Source of the DNA: Cohnella sp. GbtcB17
GTDB lineage: Bacteria > Bacillota > Bacilli > Paenibacillales > Paenibacillaceae
DNA: 64,000 bases
Reading direction: 5' to 3'
NCBI RefSeq assembly: GCF_019091135.1
Contig: NZ_JAGXJW010000015.1
Location: 1-64,000 of the forward strand
Below are positions 36,840 to 45,481 of this stretch, piece after piece. The position numbers and the translations under genes were made by a program. Numbering within the stretch: position 1 is the first letter of the stretch; the number at the start of each line of letters is the position of its first letter. Below the pieces are notes generated by a model, which saw only the letters and a list, made by a program, of their open reading frames with translations, was not told the DNA's origin and did not search any database.

Positions 36840-38519
36840 TCATTCTTCGATGCCTTCGATCCATACGCTGTAATCGTTCGACTTCGACAGGCCGGCATGC
36901 TCCCGTCCGTTCAGAACGAACGTATAGCTCGCCGTCAAGCTTCCATCGATCGTCTCCAGCGTCGTGTCCCGGGGTACGATGACGCGATAGACAAAACGCT
37001 TGATTTGATCGGGCGCCAGCATGCCCAATACGACCGAGCCGTTCGGCAGCAGTGCAGCCGGAACGCCGTCGATCAGAACGCCGCTGCCCGCTAGCACGGT
37101 ACCTGCCGGCAGCAAGCCTCCCGCGACTACCGAAGCCGCGACGTTGCCCGCGTTCGATACCTCGGCGCGGAAAACGATCTCGTCCCCCGGATAAATCTCC
37201 GGCGGGTCCGCCTTCACCTGGACGGCGACCAATGGCGAAACGACGCGGGTGACGACGGTATCCGACGCGGCAGCCGCGCGCACTGCGCGCCCGTCGTTTA
37301 ATCGAAAGGTATAAATCAACTCCGCCCGATTCGAGTAGTCCGGCAATAGCGCGGCGCCGTCAGCGAGCGGTGGGACGCGCGCTTGAAAGACTACGATGAC
37401 CCGACCGCCGGGACCGATCGTCCCGATCGGAATGCCGACGCCGGGAGGGACGACGACGGCTGAGAGTCCGCCGACCGACACGCTGCCGGCGACCAAAGTC
37501 ATCCCGGCCGGCAAAAAATCTTGCAGTGTCGCTTCGATCGCGATTCGCGAAGCGTTGAAGGCGACGAGCGTATACGTGATCGGGTCTTCTGGCGCGACCT
37601 GACCGGGGCTCGCGGTCAGCGTCAGCGTCGCCTCGGGCCGGACCACGACGACGGAAGCCGTGTTCGTGGCCGTCGAATACGTTTGCCCGGACGCCGCATA
37701 GGAGACGAACGCATTCACCTGCAATACGGTTCCGTCGGGCAAGTCGCCGACCTGCCCGGCAAACGTCGCTACTGCCGAGCCGCCCGCGGCGATCGTCCCG
37801 ACCGCGATGCCCGACGCCGGTACGGCGCCGGGCGAGCGAATCTCGTCAACGGCGACGCTGCCGGCCAGAAAGGCGAGACCTTGCGGCAGCGCTGCGACGA
37901 TGTTGACGCCGGACACCGGGACAGCGCCTTCGTTTCGCACGACGATATCGTAGTAGACGACGTCCTCGGCGAACGTCTCGCTCCACCGGGTGTTGACGGT
38001 CGCTGATACTTTGACGACGAGGACCGGCACCGTCGTTTCGTTGGATTCCGCTTCTCCGCGCGAGACTCTGCCTTCAGGCGTCGCGAAGGCGAACTCGGCG
38101 CGCGCCCGGTTCGAGATCGCACGCGATTCCGGAATCGCGATCACGACGAGCTGGAACGTGACGAGGACACGCCCGCCCGGCGCAACGCTGCCGAGCTGAA
38201 TGCCGGAAGGCGGATCGGCGCCGGGCAGCGGCACGCCGTTCAGCAGAACCGAGTTTGAGACGAGAGAGGTCCCCGCTGGCAGCGGATCGAACAGCTCGAC
38301 GTCGGCAGACGCATTGCCCGCGTTTGCCACGCTCAATCGGTACACGATCGTCGACCCGAGCTCGGCTTGCGCGGCGTCCGTCGTCTTGGCGACAGAGATC
38401 GCCGGTCCGTACAACGGAATAGATACGACGTTGGAATAGGCGACGGATGGACTGAGTCCCGACGTGAACCGGACATGCGATTGATTGCGCAAATACGGAT
38501 CCGGCAGGAGGGGCGTCAT
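36840..38519 (-). CDS. C-terminal part of giant DUF11-repeat protein, split off by a frameshift
   Basis: A 559-residue frame. It opens with YLRNQSHVRFTSG and SNVVSIPLYGP, which is the second half of a DUF11 repeat whose first half ends the larger upstream frame. Four more repeats follow; they are more diverged than those upstream. The two frames meet in ATGA (stop and ATG overlapping), but no clear ribosome site precedes this ATG, so independent translation would be poor. No sorting signal or membrane anchor is visible at the C-terminus. Best read as the 3' part of one broken gene; coupled translation of two polypeptides is the alternative. Confidence 0.75.
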   Translation of the reverse strand: MTPLLPDPYLRNQSHVRFTSGLSPSVAYSNVVSIPLYGPAISVAKTTDAAQAELGSTIVYRLSVANAGNASADVELFDPLPAGTSLVSNSVLLNGVPLPGADPPSGIQLGSVAPGGRVLVTFQLVVIAIPESRAISNRARAEFAFATPEGRVSRGEAESNETTVPVLVVKVSATVNTRWSETFAEDVVYYDIVVRNEGAVPVSGVNIVAALPQGLAFLAGSVAVDEIRSPGAVPASGIAVGTIAAGGSAVATFAGQVGDLPDGTVLQVNAFVSYAASGQTYSTATNTASVVVVRPEATLTLTASPGQVAPEDPITYTLVAFNASRIAIEATLQDFLPAGMTLVAGSVSVGGLSAVVVPPGVGIPIGTIGPGGRVIVVFQARVPPLADGAALLPDYSNRAELIYTFRLNDGRAVRAAAASDTVVTRVVSPLVAVQVKADPPEIYPGDEIVFRAEVSNAGNVAASVVAGGLLPAGTVLAGSGVLIDGVPAALLPNGSVVLGMLAPDQIKRFVYRVIVPRDTTLETIDGSLTASYTFVLNGREHAGLSKSNDYSVWIEGIEE

Positions 38520-41500
38520 ATCGTGACGACCTGAACCTGGAACGTGACGGTGACCGTCGCGCCGGCCGCAATCGAGCCGACCGCGATGCCCGTATTCGGG
38601 TTGGCCCCGGGGCGCGCGGCGCCGTCGACCGTGACGCTGCCGTTCACGAAGACCGTGCCGACGGGAACCGGATCGACGATTACGACGTTGTTCACCGTTT
38701 CGATGCCGCTGTTGGACACCAGGATCGTGTACGTGATCAAGTCGCCTACAATGGCGTCCACCGCGTCCGTGCTCTTCGTAACGACGACATCCGGCGCAGA
38801 CACAGGTATAACGAGCGTATTCGAAACTGCGGTCCCGTTGAGTACGCGGCCGTCCGGTGGCGAATACGTGTAGGTGGCCGTCGCCTGGTTCGACAGCTGC
38901 TGCGGCGACGGCAGCGCATCTACGGTCACTTCGAGCGTGACGGTCACGTTCACGCTGGCACCCGGAAGCACCAGGCCGACCGGGATGCCGCCCGCAGGAT
39001 CGGCGCCGGGCTGCGGCACGCCGTTCACGATGACGCTGTTCGGCACGAACGCGGTGCCGGCAGGAATCGTGTCCGTCAGCGTCAGATCGGCCGCCAGATT
39101 GCCCGTGTTCGTGATGTTGATGCTGTAGAGGACCGTATCGCCAACGGTCGCGTTCGTCGTATTCGCCGATTTGAGCATGGCGATGATCGGCTGGTAGACC
39201 GGCGTGACGACCGTGTTGGAGAACGCCGTAGCGGAGAACGCGCCGGAGGTGAAGCTGACGGAGGCGCGATTGCTGAGCGAATTGGATACGGGCAATGACG
39301 TGACATTAACCGTATACGCCACGGTTACCGTGGCGCCCGGCGCGATGGAACCCAGCGCGATCCCGGCCTCCGGATTCGCATTCGTCCGCGGCACGCCGTC
39401 GACGGTCACGCTGCCGGGGACGAAAACGGCGCCGGTTGGCGTCGGATCGTTCAAAAGCACATTGTTGATCGCCACGATGCCGTTGTTCTGAACGGCCACG
39501 GTATACACCAGGTTGTCGCCGACGACGGCGTCGGTCGCCGAAGCGGACTTGACGACGCCGACGTTCGGCGCGCTCACCGGCACGACAAGCAGGTTCGAAA
39601 GGAAGGAGCCGCCGAACGTGCGCCCGTCGGGAAGCGTATAGGCGTAGGTGGAGGACGCCTGGTTGGACAGCAGTTGACCGGGCGGCAGCGAACCGACGAT
39701 GACGGAAAACGTAACCGTTGCCGTCGACGCTACGTTCGGCACGAGGATGCCGGCGGTTGGATCCGAACCAGCAGACGGTTGCCCGTTGATCAACACACTG
39801 TTAGGAACGAGCGTCGTGCCGGCCGGTATGTTGTCCGTCAACGTCACGTTCGCCGGGTAATTCCCCGAATTCGTCAGCGTGATCGTATAAGCGACCGTAT
39901 CGCCGACCGTCGCATTGGCGGTGTTGGCAGTCTTCACGGCGGACAGCGCCGGGATATACACCGGCGTTGTGACGGTATTCGAGAAGGTGACGCCGGAGAA
40001 TGCGCCCGACGTGAACGTGACCGTGGACTGGTTGACAAGCGTCTGCGTCTGCGGCAGCGATGTGACCGTCACGTTAAACGATACCGTGGACGTCGCGCCT
40101 GGCGCGATCGCCGGGATGCTGACGCCTGTCGCCGGGTTGGCGGCGGGCCTGGGGACGCCGTCGACCGTCAGCGAGCCCGGGACGAACGCCGTGCCAGGCG
40201 GGAACGGGTCGGTGAAGATGACGTTGCTCACGCTTGCGATGCCGTTGTTCGCGATGACGGTCGTATACGTTACCGTGTCGCCAAGCGTCGTAGAAGTCGT
40301 CGGCGTGCTTTTTGAGACGGCGACGTTAGGCGCTGACACCGGTATCGTTACCAAGTTGGACAGCGCGGACCCGGTCAGCGTGCGCGAGTCGGGAAGCGTA
40401 AACGAATAGGCGGCCGTCCCTTGGTTAACCAGCTGCTGTGGTGAAGGGAGCGTGTCGATGACGACCGAAAACGTGACCGTGCGGGTGCCGCCGGCTTCGA
40501 TCGGACCGAGCGCGATGCCGGTGGACGGATCTGCGCCGGGAAGCGGGAAGCCGCCGAGGATCACGCTGTTCGGCACGAAGACGGTGCCCGCCGGGATGTT
40601 GTCCGTCAACGTCGTCGTGGCGGGGTAGTTGCCGGTATTCGACACGTTCAGCGTGTAGGTCACCGTATCGCCGACCGTCGCATTGTCCGTACTGGCCGAC
40701 TTCGATACCGAGATTACCGGCTGGTAAACGGGCGTGGATACGACGTTGGAGAAGGTCACGGCCGACAAGGCGCCCGAAGAAAAGCTGACGGACGCCTGGT
40801 TGGCGATCTCGGCCGGATTCGGCACCGACACGACGGTGACGCTGAATACGACCGTCGCCGTGCCGCTCGGCGCAAGGGTGCCCAGCTGGATACCGCCGGA
40901 CGGTACCGCACCGGGAGCGGGAATACCGTTCACGATCACGCTGCCCGGCACAAAAGCGGCGCCGGGAGGCACTTGATCGGTCAACAGCACGCTGGTGACC
41001 GCTTCGATGCCGCTGTTCAGCACGGTTACGGTATAGGAGATCGTATCTCCGACAGTTGCGGCTATCGAAAGCGTCGACTTTGAGACTGCAACGTTCGGAG
41101 CGGATACGGGAAACGTGACCGTATTGGATGTCGCGTTCTGCGTGATCGTGCGGCCGTCCGGCGTCACGTAGACAAGGACGGCCGACGCGGTGTTGGACAG
41201 CTGCTGCGGCGTCGGCAACGACGTGACGACGACGGAGAAGGTGACGACGACCGTCTGTCCGGGAACGACGACGCCGAGCGGTATCGGTGTCGTCGGGGTC
41301 GCGCCCGGCTGCGGGACGCCGTCGACGATGACGCTGTTCTCCGAAAACGTGGTGCCGGCGGGGATCGTATCCGTGACGGTCACGCTAGCGCCGAAATTGC
41401 CCGAATTGGTCACGTTGATCGTATAGACGATCGTGTCGCCGACCGTCGCATTGCTCGTGCTGGCGCTCTTGACGAGCGCAATCTGCGGCTGATATACGGG

Positions 41501-44500
41501 CGTGACGGTCGTATTCGAAGCCGACGTGCCGGAGAAGGCGCCGGACGTGAAGCTGACCGTCGATTGATTTGTGATTTGAGACGGTATCGCCATCGTGATT
41601 ATCACCTCAAATGTGACGGTAGCCGTCGCCCCGGGGGGCAACACTCCGATTAAAATACCTGCCGGCGGGTTCGCGGACGGCCTCGCGGTGCCATTGACGC
41701 GTACGCTTCCGGGCACAAAAGCTGCGTTCGCGGGCAGCGGGTCGGAAAAGACGACGTCTCTAGCAGCCGGCATTCCCGCGTTCGAGATGACGGCGGAAAA
41801 CGTCAAGGTATCGCCGACGATACCCGAAGCCGGCGCGACGGCTTTGACGACGCGCACATCGGGCGCGGAGACGGGAACGGAAGATACATTGGACACGGCT
41901 GAGCCGGGAATTTGCCTGCCGCCGGGCAGCGTATACGTGTACGAAGCTGAAGCTTGATTGTCCAGCCGTTGGGACGGCGGCAGCGCGTTGATCGTGACGA
42001 GGAAGCTGACGACGACCGTTTGGCCGGGGCCGACGGATAGCGGGATGCCCGTAGCGGGACTTACGCCCGGCGTCGGCGTATCGCCGACGATAACGCTGTT
42101 CGTTTGAAACGTAAGACTGGCCGGCAACACGTCGACGATCGTAGTCTGTGCCGCTGTATTGCCCGAATTGGACGCCGCGATAAAATAAGTAAACGTATCT
42201 CCTACGGTCGTACGCGTCGCGCTGGCGGTTTTAACAAGCGAAAGCGCCGCCTGATAGACGGCGGTAACGGCCGGCGCGGAGGCCGAAGTCCCCTGGAAAG
42301 CCCCTGACGTGAACCCGACTGACGCTTGGTTGGACAGCTGAGCCGGATTCGGCAGCGAAACGACAGTCGCCTGAAAAACGACGGTTGCGGACGAACCTGG
42401 ATTCACCGTGCCAAGCGGCACGCCCGCGGGCGGATTGGCGGTCGGCGATGCAACGCCGTTGATCGTTAAACTGCCCGGCACGAAAGAGGCGCCGGTCGGG
42501 ACCGAATCGGTCAAGACCGCGTTCGTGACGGGCGCAATGCCGTTGTTGGAAACGACGATCGTGTAGACGAGCGTATCGCCGACCGCCGCGTTCGCGAGAT
42601 TAACAGACTTCGTTAAGGAGACATTCGGCGCGGAGGCGCCGATCGTCAGCGTATTGGAGACGGCCGAGCCGTTCAGCGTACGTCCGCTGGGAAGCTGGTA
42701 CGTAAAACCGACGGCGCCTTGATCAACAAGCGTCGGCGGGGAAGGGAGCGAACCAAGCAGCGTCCGGAAAGTCACCGGTACCGAAGCCCCGGTCGCGATC
42801 GTACCGATCGAAATACCCGTAACCGGCGAAGCGGACGGCTGCGAGACGCCTCCTACCGTGACGCTGCCGGCGATGAAGGACGACCCTGCCGGTATGTTGT
42901 CGGTCAACGTCGCTTGAGAGACTGCGATATTCCCGGAGTTAGACACGTTAAGCGTATATATAATGGTGTCGCCTACCGTGGCGTTCGTATGGTCCGCGCT
43001 TTTGGCGACGGCGACGATCGGCTGGTAGACCGGCGTCACGATCGTATTGGACAGCGATTGACCGTTAAACGTGCCGGAGCTGTAAGATACGGACGACTGG
43101 TTGCTTATTTGCGCCGTGGTCGGCAGCGAGTTGACCCGAACTTGGAAAGTAACGGTGACCTGGGCGCCGGCAGCCAGAGTCCCGAGTGCGATGCCGCTGG
43201 CCGGGGACGCAGCGGGACTCGACGTCCCGCCTACGACGACACTTCCCGCGATAAAAGAAGTGCCGGCGGGGACCGCATCGGACAGGATCGCGTTCGTAAT
43301 CGCTTCGGTCCCGTTGTTCGCGACGACCGACGTATAAGTCAGCGTCTCGCCGACCGCCACGTCCGTCAGATTGGCGCTTTTGACGACAGTTACGTTTGGC
43401 AGCTTGACCGGAACGGTGACCGTATTCGAGGCTGCGGAGCCGGCTACGGTCCGCTGATCCGGAGGCTGGAACGTATACGTCGCCGTCGCCTGATTGACGA
43501 GCTGCGACTGGGCGGGCAGCGCGTTGACACGCACCTGGAAGCTTACCGTTGTCGTGGCTCCTGCTCCAAGCGTCCCGATAGCAACGCCCGTTGCCGGATT
43601 CGCCCCCGGAACGATGACTCCGTTCAGACGGAAGGTGTTCGTTTCGAACGACGAGCCTGCCGGAATGTTGTCAAAAAACGTCGTGACCGCGCCGGCATTG
43701 CCCGAGTTGGCGATCGAGACCGTGTACGTCACCAGACTACCGACCGTCGCATTATTCGTACTTGCGGTTTTGGTCATCGTGAGCACCGGCGAATACACGG
43801 GGATCGTATATGTATTCGACGGAATGACGCCGGAAATGATCGAACCGCCGGCCACGCTCTGGAACGTAAAGGCTGCGTTTGCGATGTTGGTCAGCTGCTG
43901 CGGGCTCGGCAGCGAGGTGACCCTGGCCTGGTAGGTCGTCGTGACGGAGGTACCCAGCGCCAGCGACCCGAGCGATACGCCCGTCGTTATGTCGAACGTC
44001 GGACGCGAGACCCCCGCCACGACGACGCTGCCCGCGACAAAGGTCGCGCCGGGCGACAGCGCATCGGTAAGCACGACACTGGCCGCGTTGGCGGTGCCGG
44101 AGTTGCTGACGGTGACGCTGTACGTGACGACATCGCCGACGATCGGCCCCGTCACGTTCGAGCTTTTGGCCACCGCGATGATCGGCGCGTTGATGTCGAC
44201 CTGGATGGCGTTGCCGTTCAGGACGTAAGCGTCGCCGGACGTCGTCAGGCTGAGCACGGCTGACGACTGGTTGTTCACCAGCCGCGCGGAGATGTCGACG
44301 TTGGTGATATCCCAGCCTTGCCGTCCGCCGACGATGTTCGTGCCGGGCGCTCCGTTCGTCTGGTTGCGCGTACCGAAGGTGCCTGACGTGTTCAGCTGAC
44401 CGAGATCGTTGTTGATTTGCGAGGCGAAAAAGTTTGCGGCGAAATTGTTCGGTCCGGACAACGCCACGAGAGAAGTGGCCGTCGGACCGAACAGCGCCTG

Positions 44501-45220
44501 ATCGCCGGTCCGGTTGGCGTCTCCTTCCTGCGCGCTAAACAGCGCTCTGCCGCCGAGCGCGCCGGAGATCGGCGTCGCGAAGCCGGTGAGCGTCGTATTG
44601 ACGGGACCCGACGAGGCCTGAACGAGCACAGCCCCGGCACGCAGCGACATGTTGCGAAAAGGGAACGTCGGATTTTGATAGATGACGCCAAGCGTCCAGC
44701 CTGCATGGTTGGCCGTCGTGTCGCTCGGAATCACGATCGTGCCGACGACGCCTGCGGTTACGTATGTGCCCGCGCCTCCGGATTGAATGTGCGAGGTGAC
44801 ATTGCTCGAGCGCACGTACGCCAATGCGCCGTTGCCCAGGTCGACGGAGTTGGCCGTCGCGGCATCGGGCGAGATGCTGAACGTGCCGGCAGGCGTCGTC
44901 AGGCTGACCGGGTTGTTGATCGCCGAGGTCAGATTGACGCTGCCGTTGACATACGTGCCGCCCCAGATGAGCTCCGCATACAGAATGGTGCTGCCTGCAG
45001 GAAGAACGAGGACGGCGGCGGAGCTGTTGAGCTGATAATTGCTTGTCGTGCCAGCCGGGTACGTGCCGTATTGCGACGCGGCGCTCGTCGTCGTAAACGC
45101 GCCGATGCTGTCCAGCATGCCCGGGACGCCCGCGTTCTCGGAGCGGCTGAGCCCAAGCGTATTGCCGGTGAACGTAATGGCGCCCGTCGCGTTGAAGGTC
45201 GCCCGGACGATAAGCGGAAT
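38516..45220 (-). CDS. Giant DUF11 (conserved repeat) protein, main part, probable ATT start
   Basis: A 2234-residue frame from the proposed start. Residues 1 to about 345 match the N-terminal region of similar Bacillus-group proteins (ATFNATGAITFTGNTLGLSR, TILYAELIWGGTY, LSGPNNFAANFFASQINND). Then come 15 DUF11 beta-sandwich repeats of about 126-131 residues, with the fifteenth cut by the frameshift. Repeats alternate between two types, one ending PVYQP-like and one ending PVSAP-like. There is no signal peptide. The family-like N-terminus (xPLIVRATF) starts at ATT 45220, with AAGGAGG 8 nt before it; the ATG at 45283 adds 21 non-family residues and has no ribosome site. Probably a cell- or spore-surface protein (inference). 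Confidence 0.85.
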   Translation of the reverse strand: MPLIVRATFNATGAITFTGNTLGLSRSENAGVPGMLDSIGAFTTTSAASQYGTYPAGTTSNYQLNSSAAVLVLPAGSTILYAELIWGGTYVNGSVNLTSAINNPVSLTTPAGTFSISPDAATANSVDLGNGALAYVRSSNVTSHIQSGGAGTYVTAGVVGTIVIPSDTTANHAGWTLGVIYQNPTFPFRNMSLRAGAVLVQASSGPVNTTLTGFATPISGALGGRALFSAQEGDANRTGDQALFGPTATSLVALSGPNNFAANFFASQINNDLGQLNTSGTFGTRNQTNGAPGTNIVGGRQGWDITNVDISARLVNNQSSAVLSLTTSGDAYVLNGNAIQVDINAPIIAVAKSSNVTGPIVGDVVTYSVTVSNSGTANAASVVLTDALSPGATFVAGSVVVAGVSRPTFDITTGVSLGSLALGTSVTTTYQARVTSLPSPQQLTNIANAAFTFQSVAGGSIISGVIPSNTYTIPVYSPVLTMTKTASTNNATVGSLVTYTVSIANSGNAGAVTTFFDNIPAGSSFETNTFRLNGVIVPGANPATGVAIGTLGAGATTTVSFQVRVNALPAQSQLVNQATATYTFQPPDQRTVAGSAASNTVTVPVKLPNVTVVKSANLTDVAVGETLTYTSVVANNGTEAITNAILSDAVPAGTSFIAGSVVVGGTSSPAASPASGIALGTLAAGAQVTVTFQVRVNSLPTTAQISNQSSVSYSSGTFNGQSLSNTIVTPVYQPIVAVAKSADHTNATVGDTIIYTLNVSNSGNIAVSQATLTDNIPAGSSFIAGSVTVGGVSQPSASPVTGISIGTIATGASVPVTFRTLLGSLPSPPTLVDQGAVGFTYQLPSGRTLNGSAVSNTLTIGASAPNVSLTKSVNLANAAVGDTLVYTIVVSNNGIAPVTNAVLTDSVPTGASFVPGSLTINGVASPTANPPAGVPLGTVNPGSSATVVFQATVVSLPNPAQLSNQASVGFTSGAFQGTSASAPAVTAVYQAALSLVKTASATRTTVGDTFTYFIAASNSGNTAAQTTIVDVLPASLTFQTNSVIVGDTPTPGVSPATGIPLSVGPGQTVVVSFLVTINALPPSQRLDNQASASYTYTLPGGRQIPGSAVSNVSSVPVSAPDVRVVKAVAPASGIVGDTLTFSAVISNAGMPAARDVVFSDPLPANAAFVPGSVRVNGTARPSANPPAGILIGVLPPGATATVTFEVIITMAIPSQITNQSTVSFTSGAFSGTSASNTTVTPVYQPQIALVKSASTSNATVGDTIVYTINVTNSGNFGASVTVTDTIPAGTTFSENSVIVDGVPQPGATPTTPIPLGVVVPGQTVVVTFSVVVTSLPTPQQLSNTASAVLVYVTPDGRTITQNATSNTVTFPVSAPNVAVSKSTLSIAATVGDTISYTVTVLNSGIEAVTSVLLTDQVPPGAAFVPGSVIVNGIPAPGAVPSGGIQLGTLAPSGTATVVFSVTVVSVPNPAEIANQASVSFSSGALSAVTFSNVVSTPVYQPVISVSKSASTDNATVGDTVTYTLNVSNTGNYPATTTLTDNIPAGTVFVPNSVILGGFPLPGADPSTGIALGPIEAGGTRTVTFSVVIDTLPSPQQLVNQGTAAYSFTLPDSRTLTGSALSNLVTIPVSAPNVAVSKSTPTTSTTLGDTVTYTTVIANNGIASVSNVIFTDPFPPGTAFVPGSLTVDGVPRPAANPATGVSIPAIAPGATSTVSFNVTVTSLPQTQTLVNQSTVTFTSGAFSGVTFSNTVTTPVYIPALSAVKTANTANATVGDTVAYTITLTNSGNYPANVTLTDNIPAGTTLVPNSVLINGQPSAGSDPTAGILVPNVASTATVTFSVIVGSLPPGQLLSNQASSTYAYTLPDGRTFGGSFLSNLLVVPVSAPNVGVVKSASATDAVVGDNLVYTVAVQNNGIVAINNVLLNDPTPTGAVFVPGSVTVDGVPRTNANPEAGIALGSIAPGATVTVAYTVNVTSLPVSNSLSNRASVSFTSGAFSATAFSNTVVTPVYQPIIAMLKSANTTNATVGDTVLYSINITNTGNLAADLTLTDTIPAGTAFVPNSVIVNGVPQPGADPAGGIPVGLVLPGASVNVTVTLEVTVDALPSPQQLSNQATATYTYSPPDGRVLNGTAVSNTLVIPVSAPDVVVTKSTDAVDAIVGDLITYTILVSNSGIETVNNVVIVDPVPVGTVFVNGSVTVDGAARPGANPNTGIAVGSIAAGATVTVTFQVQVVTI

Positions 45221-45235
45221 GGGGAACACCTCCTT
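45218..45235 (-). promoter_or_regulatory. Strong ribosome site before an ATT start
   Basis: On the minus strand AAGGAGG (45235-45229), an 8-nt spacer and ATT (45220-45218). The position fits initiation perfectly, and the codon is in frame with the family-like N-terminus; no ATG or TTG lies at this spacing. Confidence 0.65.
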
Positions 45236-45390
45236 TTTGTCCCATTGGCGTTGCCTGCACCACGTCTTGCGCGCATTGCGCATTATTTGAACTATATGAG
45301 GGGAGCTTGGGCGAATTGTTCGTACCGCTTAAATTTTATGATTCGTGCGGCGTTCCCGTCAAAAAAGAGGATAGCAGGATTTTCGATGAT

Positions 45391-45404
45391 TCGATTATAA
45401 TCGA
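45391..45404 (+). promoter_or_regulatory. Palindrome over a TATAAT box before the FecR-domain gene
   Basis: TCGATTATAATCGA is a perfect 14-bp palindrome that contains a consensus -10 (45396-45401). No good -35 is present at 17 bp. It lies in the 260-bp gap between the divergent DUF11 and FecR-domain genes, about 80 bp before the latter, and is a candidate operator. Confidence 0.35.
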
Positions 45405-45481
45405 GTGATTATGACAAGTTTTTCAAACGGCTGTGCATCAAAAAAAACAGCCCGTTTTGCGCACATCGAAGGAGGGGAGCC

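Noticed and set aside
36840-36900. Search for a sorting signal (LPxTG-like) or membrane anchor at the DUF11 C-terminus
   Set aside because: The protein ends SNDYSVWIEGIEE with no hydrophobic tail or sorting motif.
38505-38530. Programmed -1 frameshift joining the two DUF11 frames
   Set aside because: No slippery heptamer is present at the junction, and the extra sequence relative to sister repeats points to an insertion.
42719-44263. Plus-strand 514-codon frame opposite the DUF11 repeats
   Set aside because: An Arg-rich antisense shadow that follows the DUF11 repeat pattern; no ribosome site or recognisable domain.
45221-45283. ATG 45283 as start of the DUF11 protein
   Set aside because: No ribosome site, and the 21 extra residues do not resemble related N-termini, while AAGGAGG sits 8 nt before ATT 45220.
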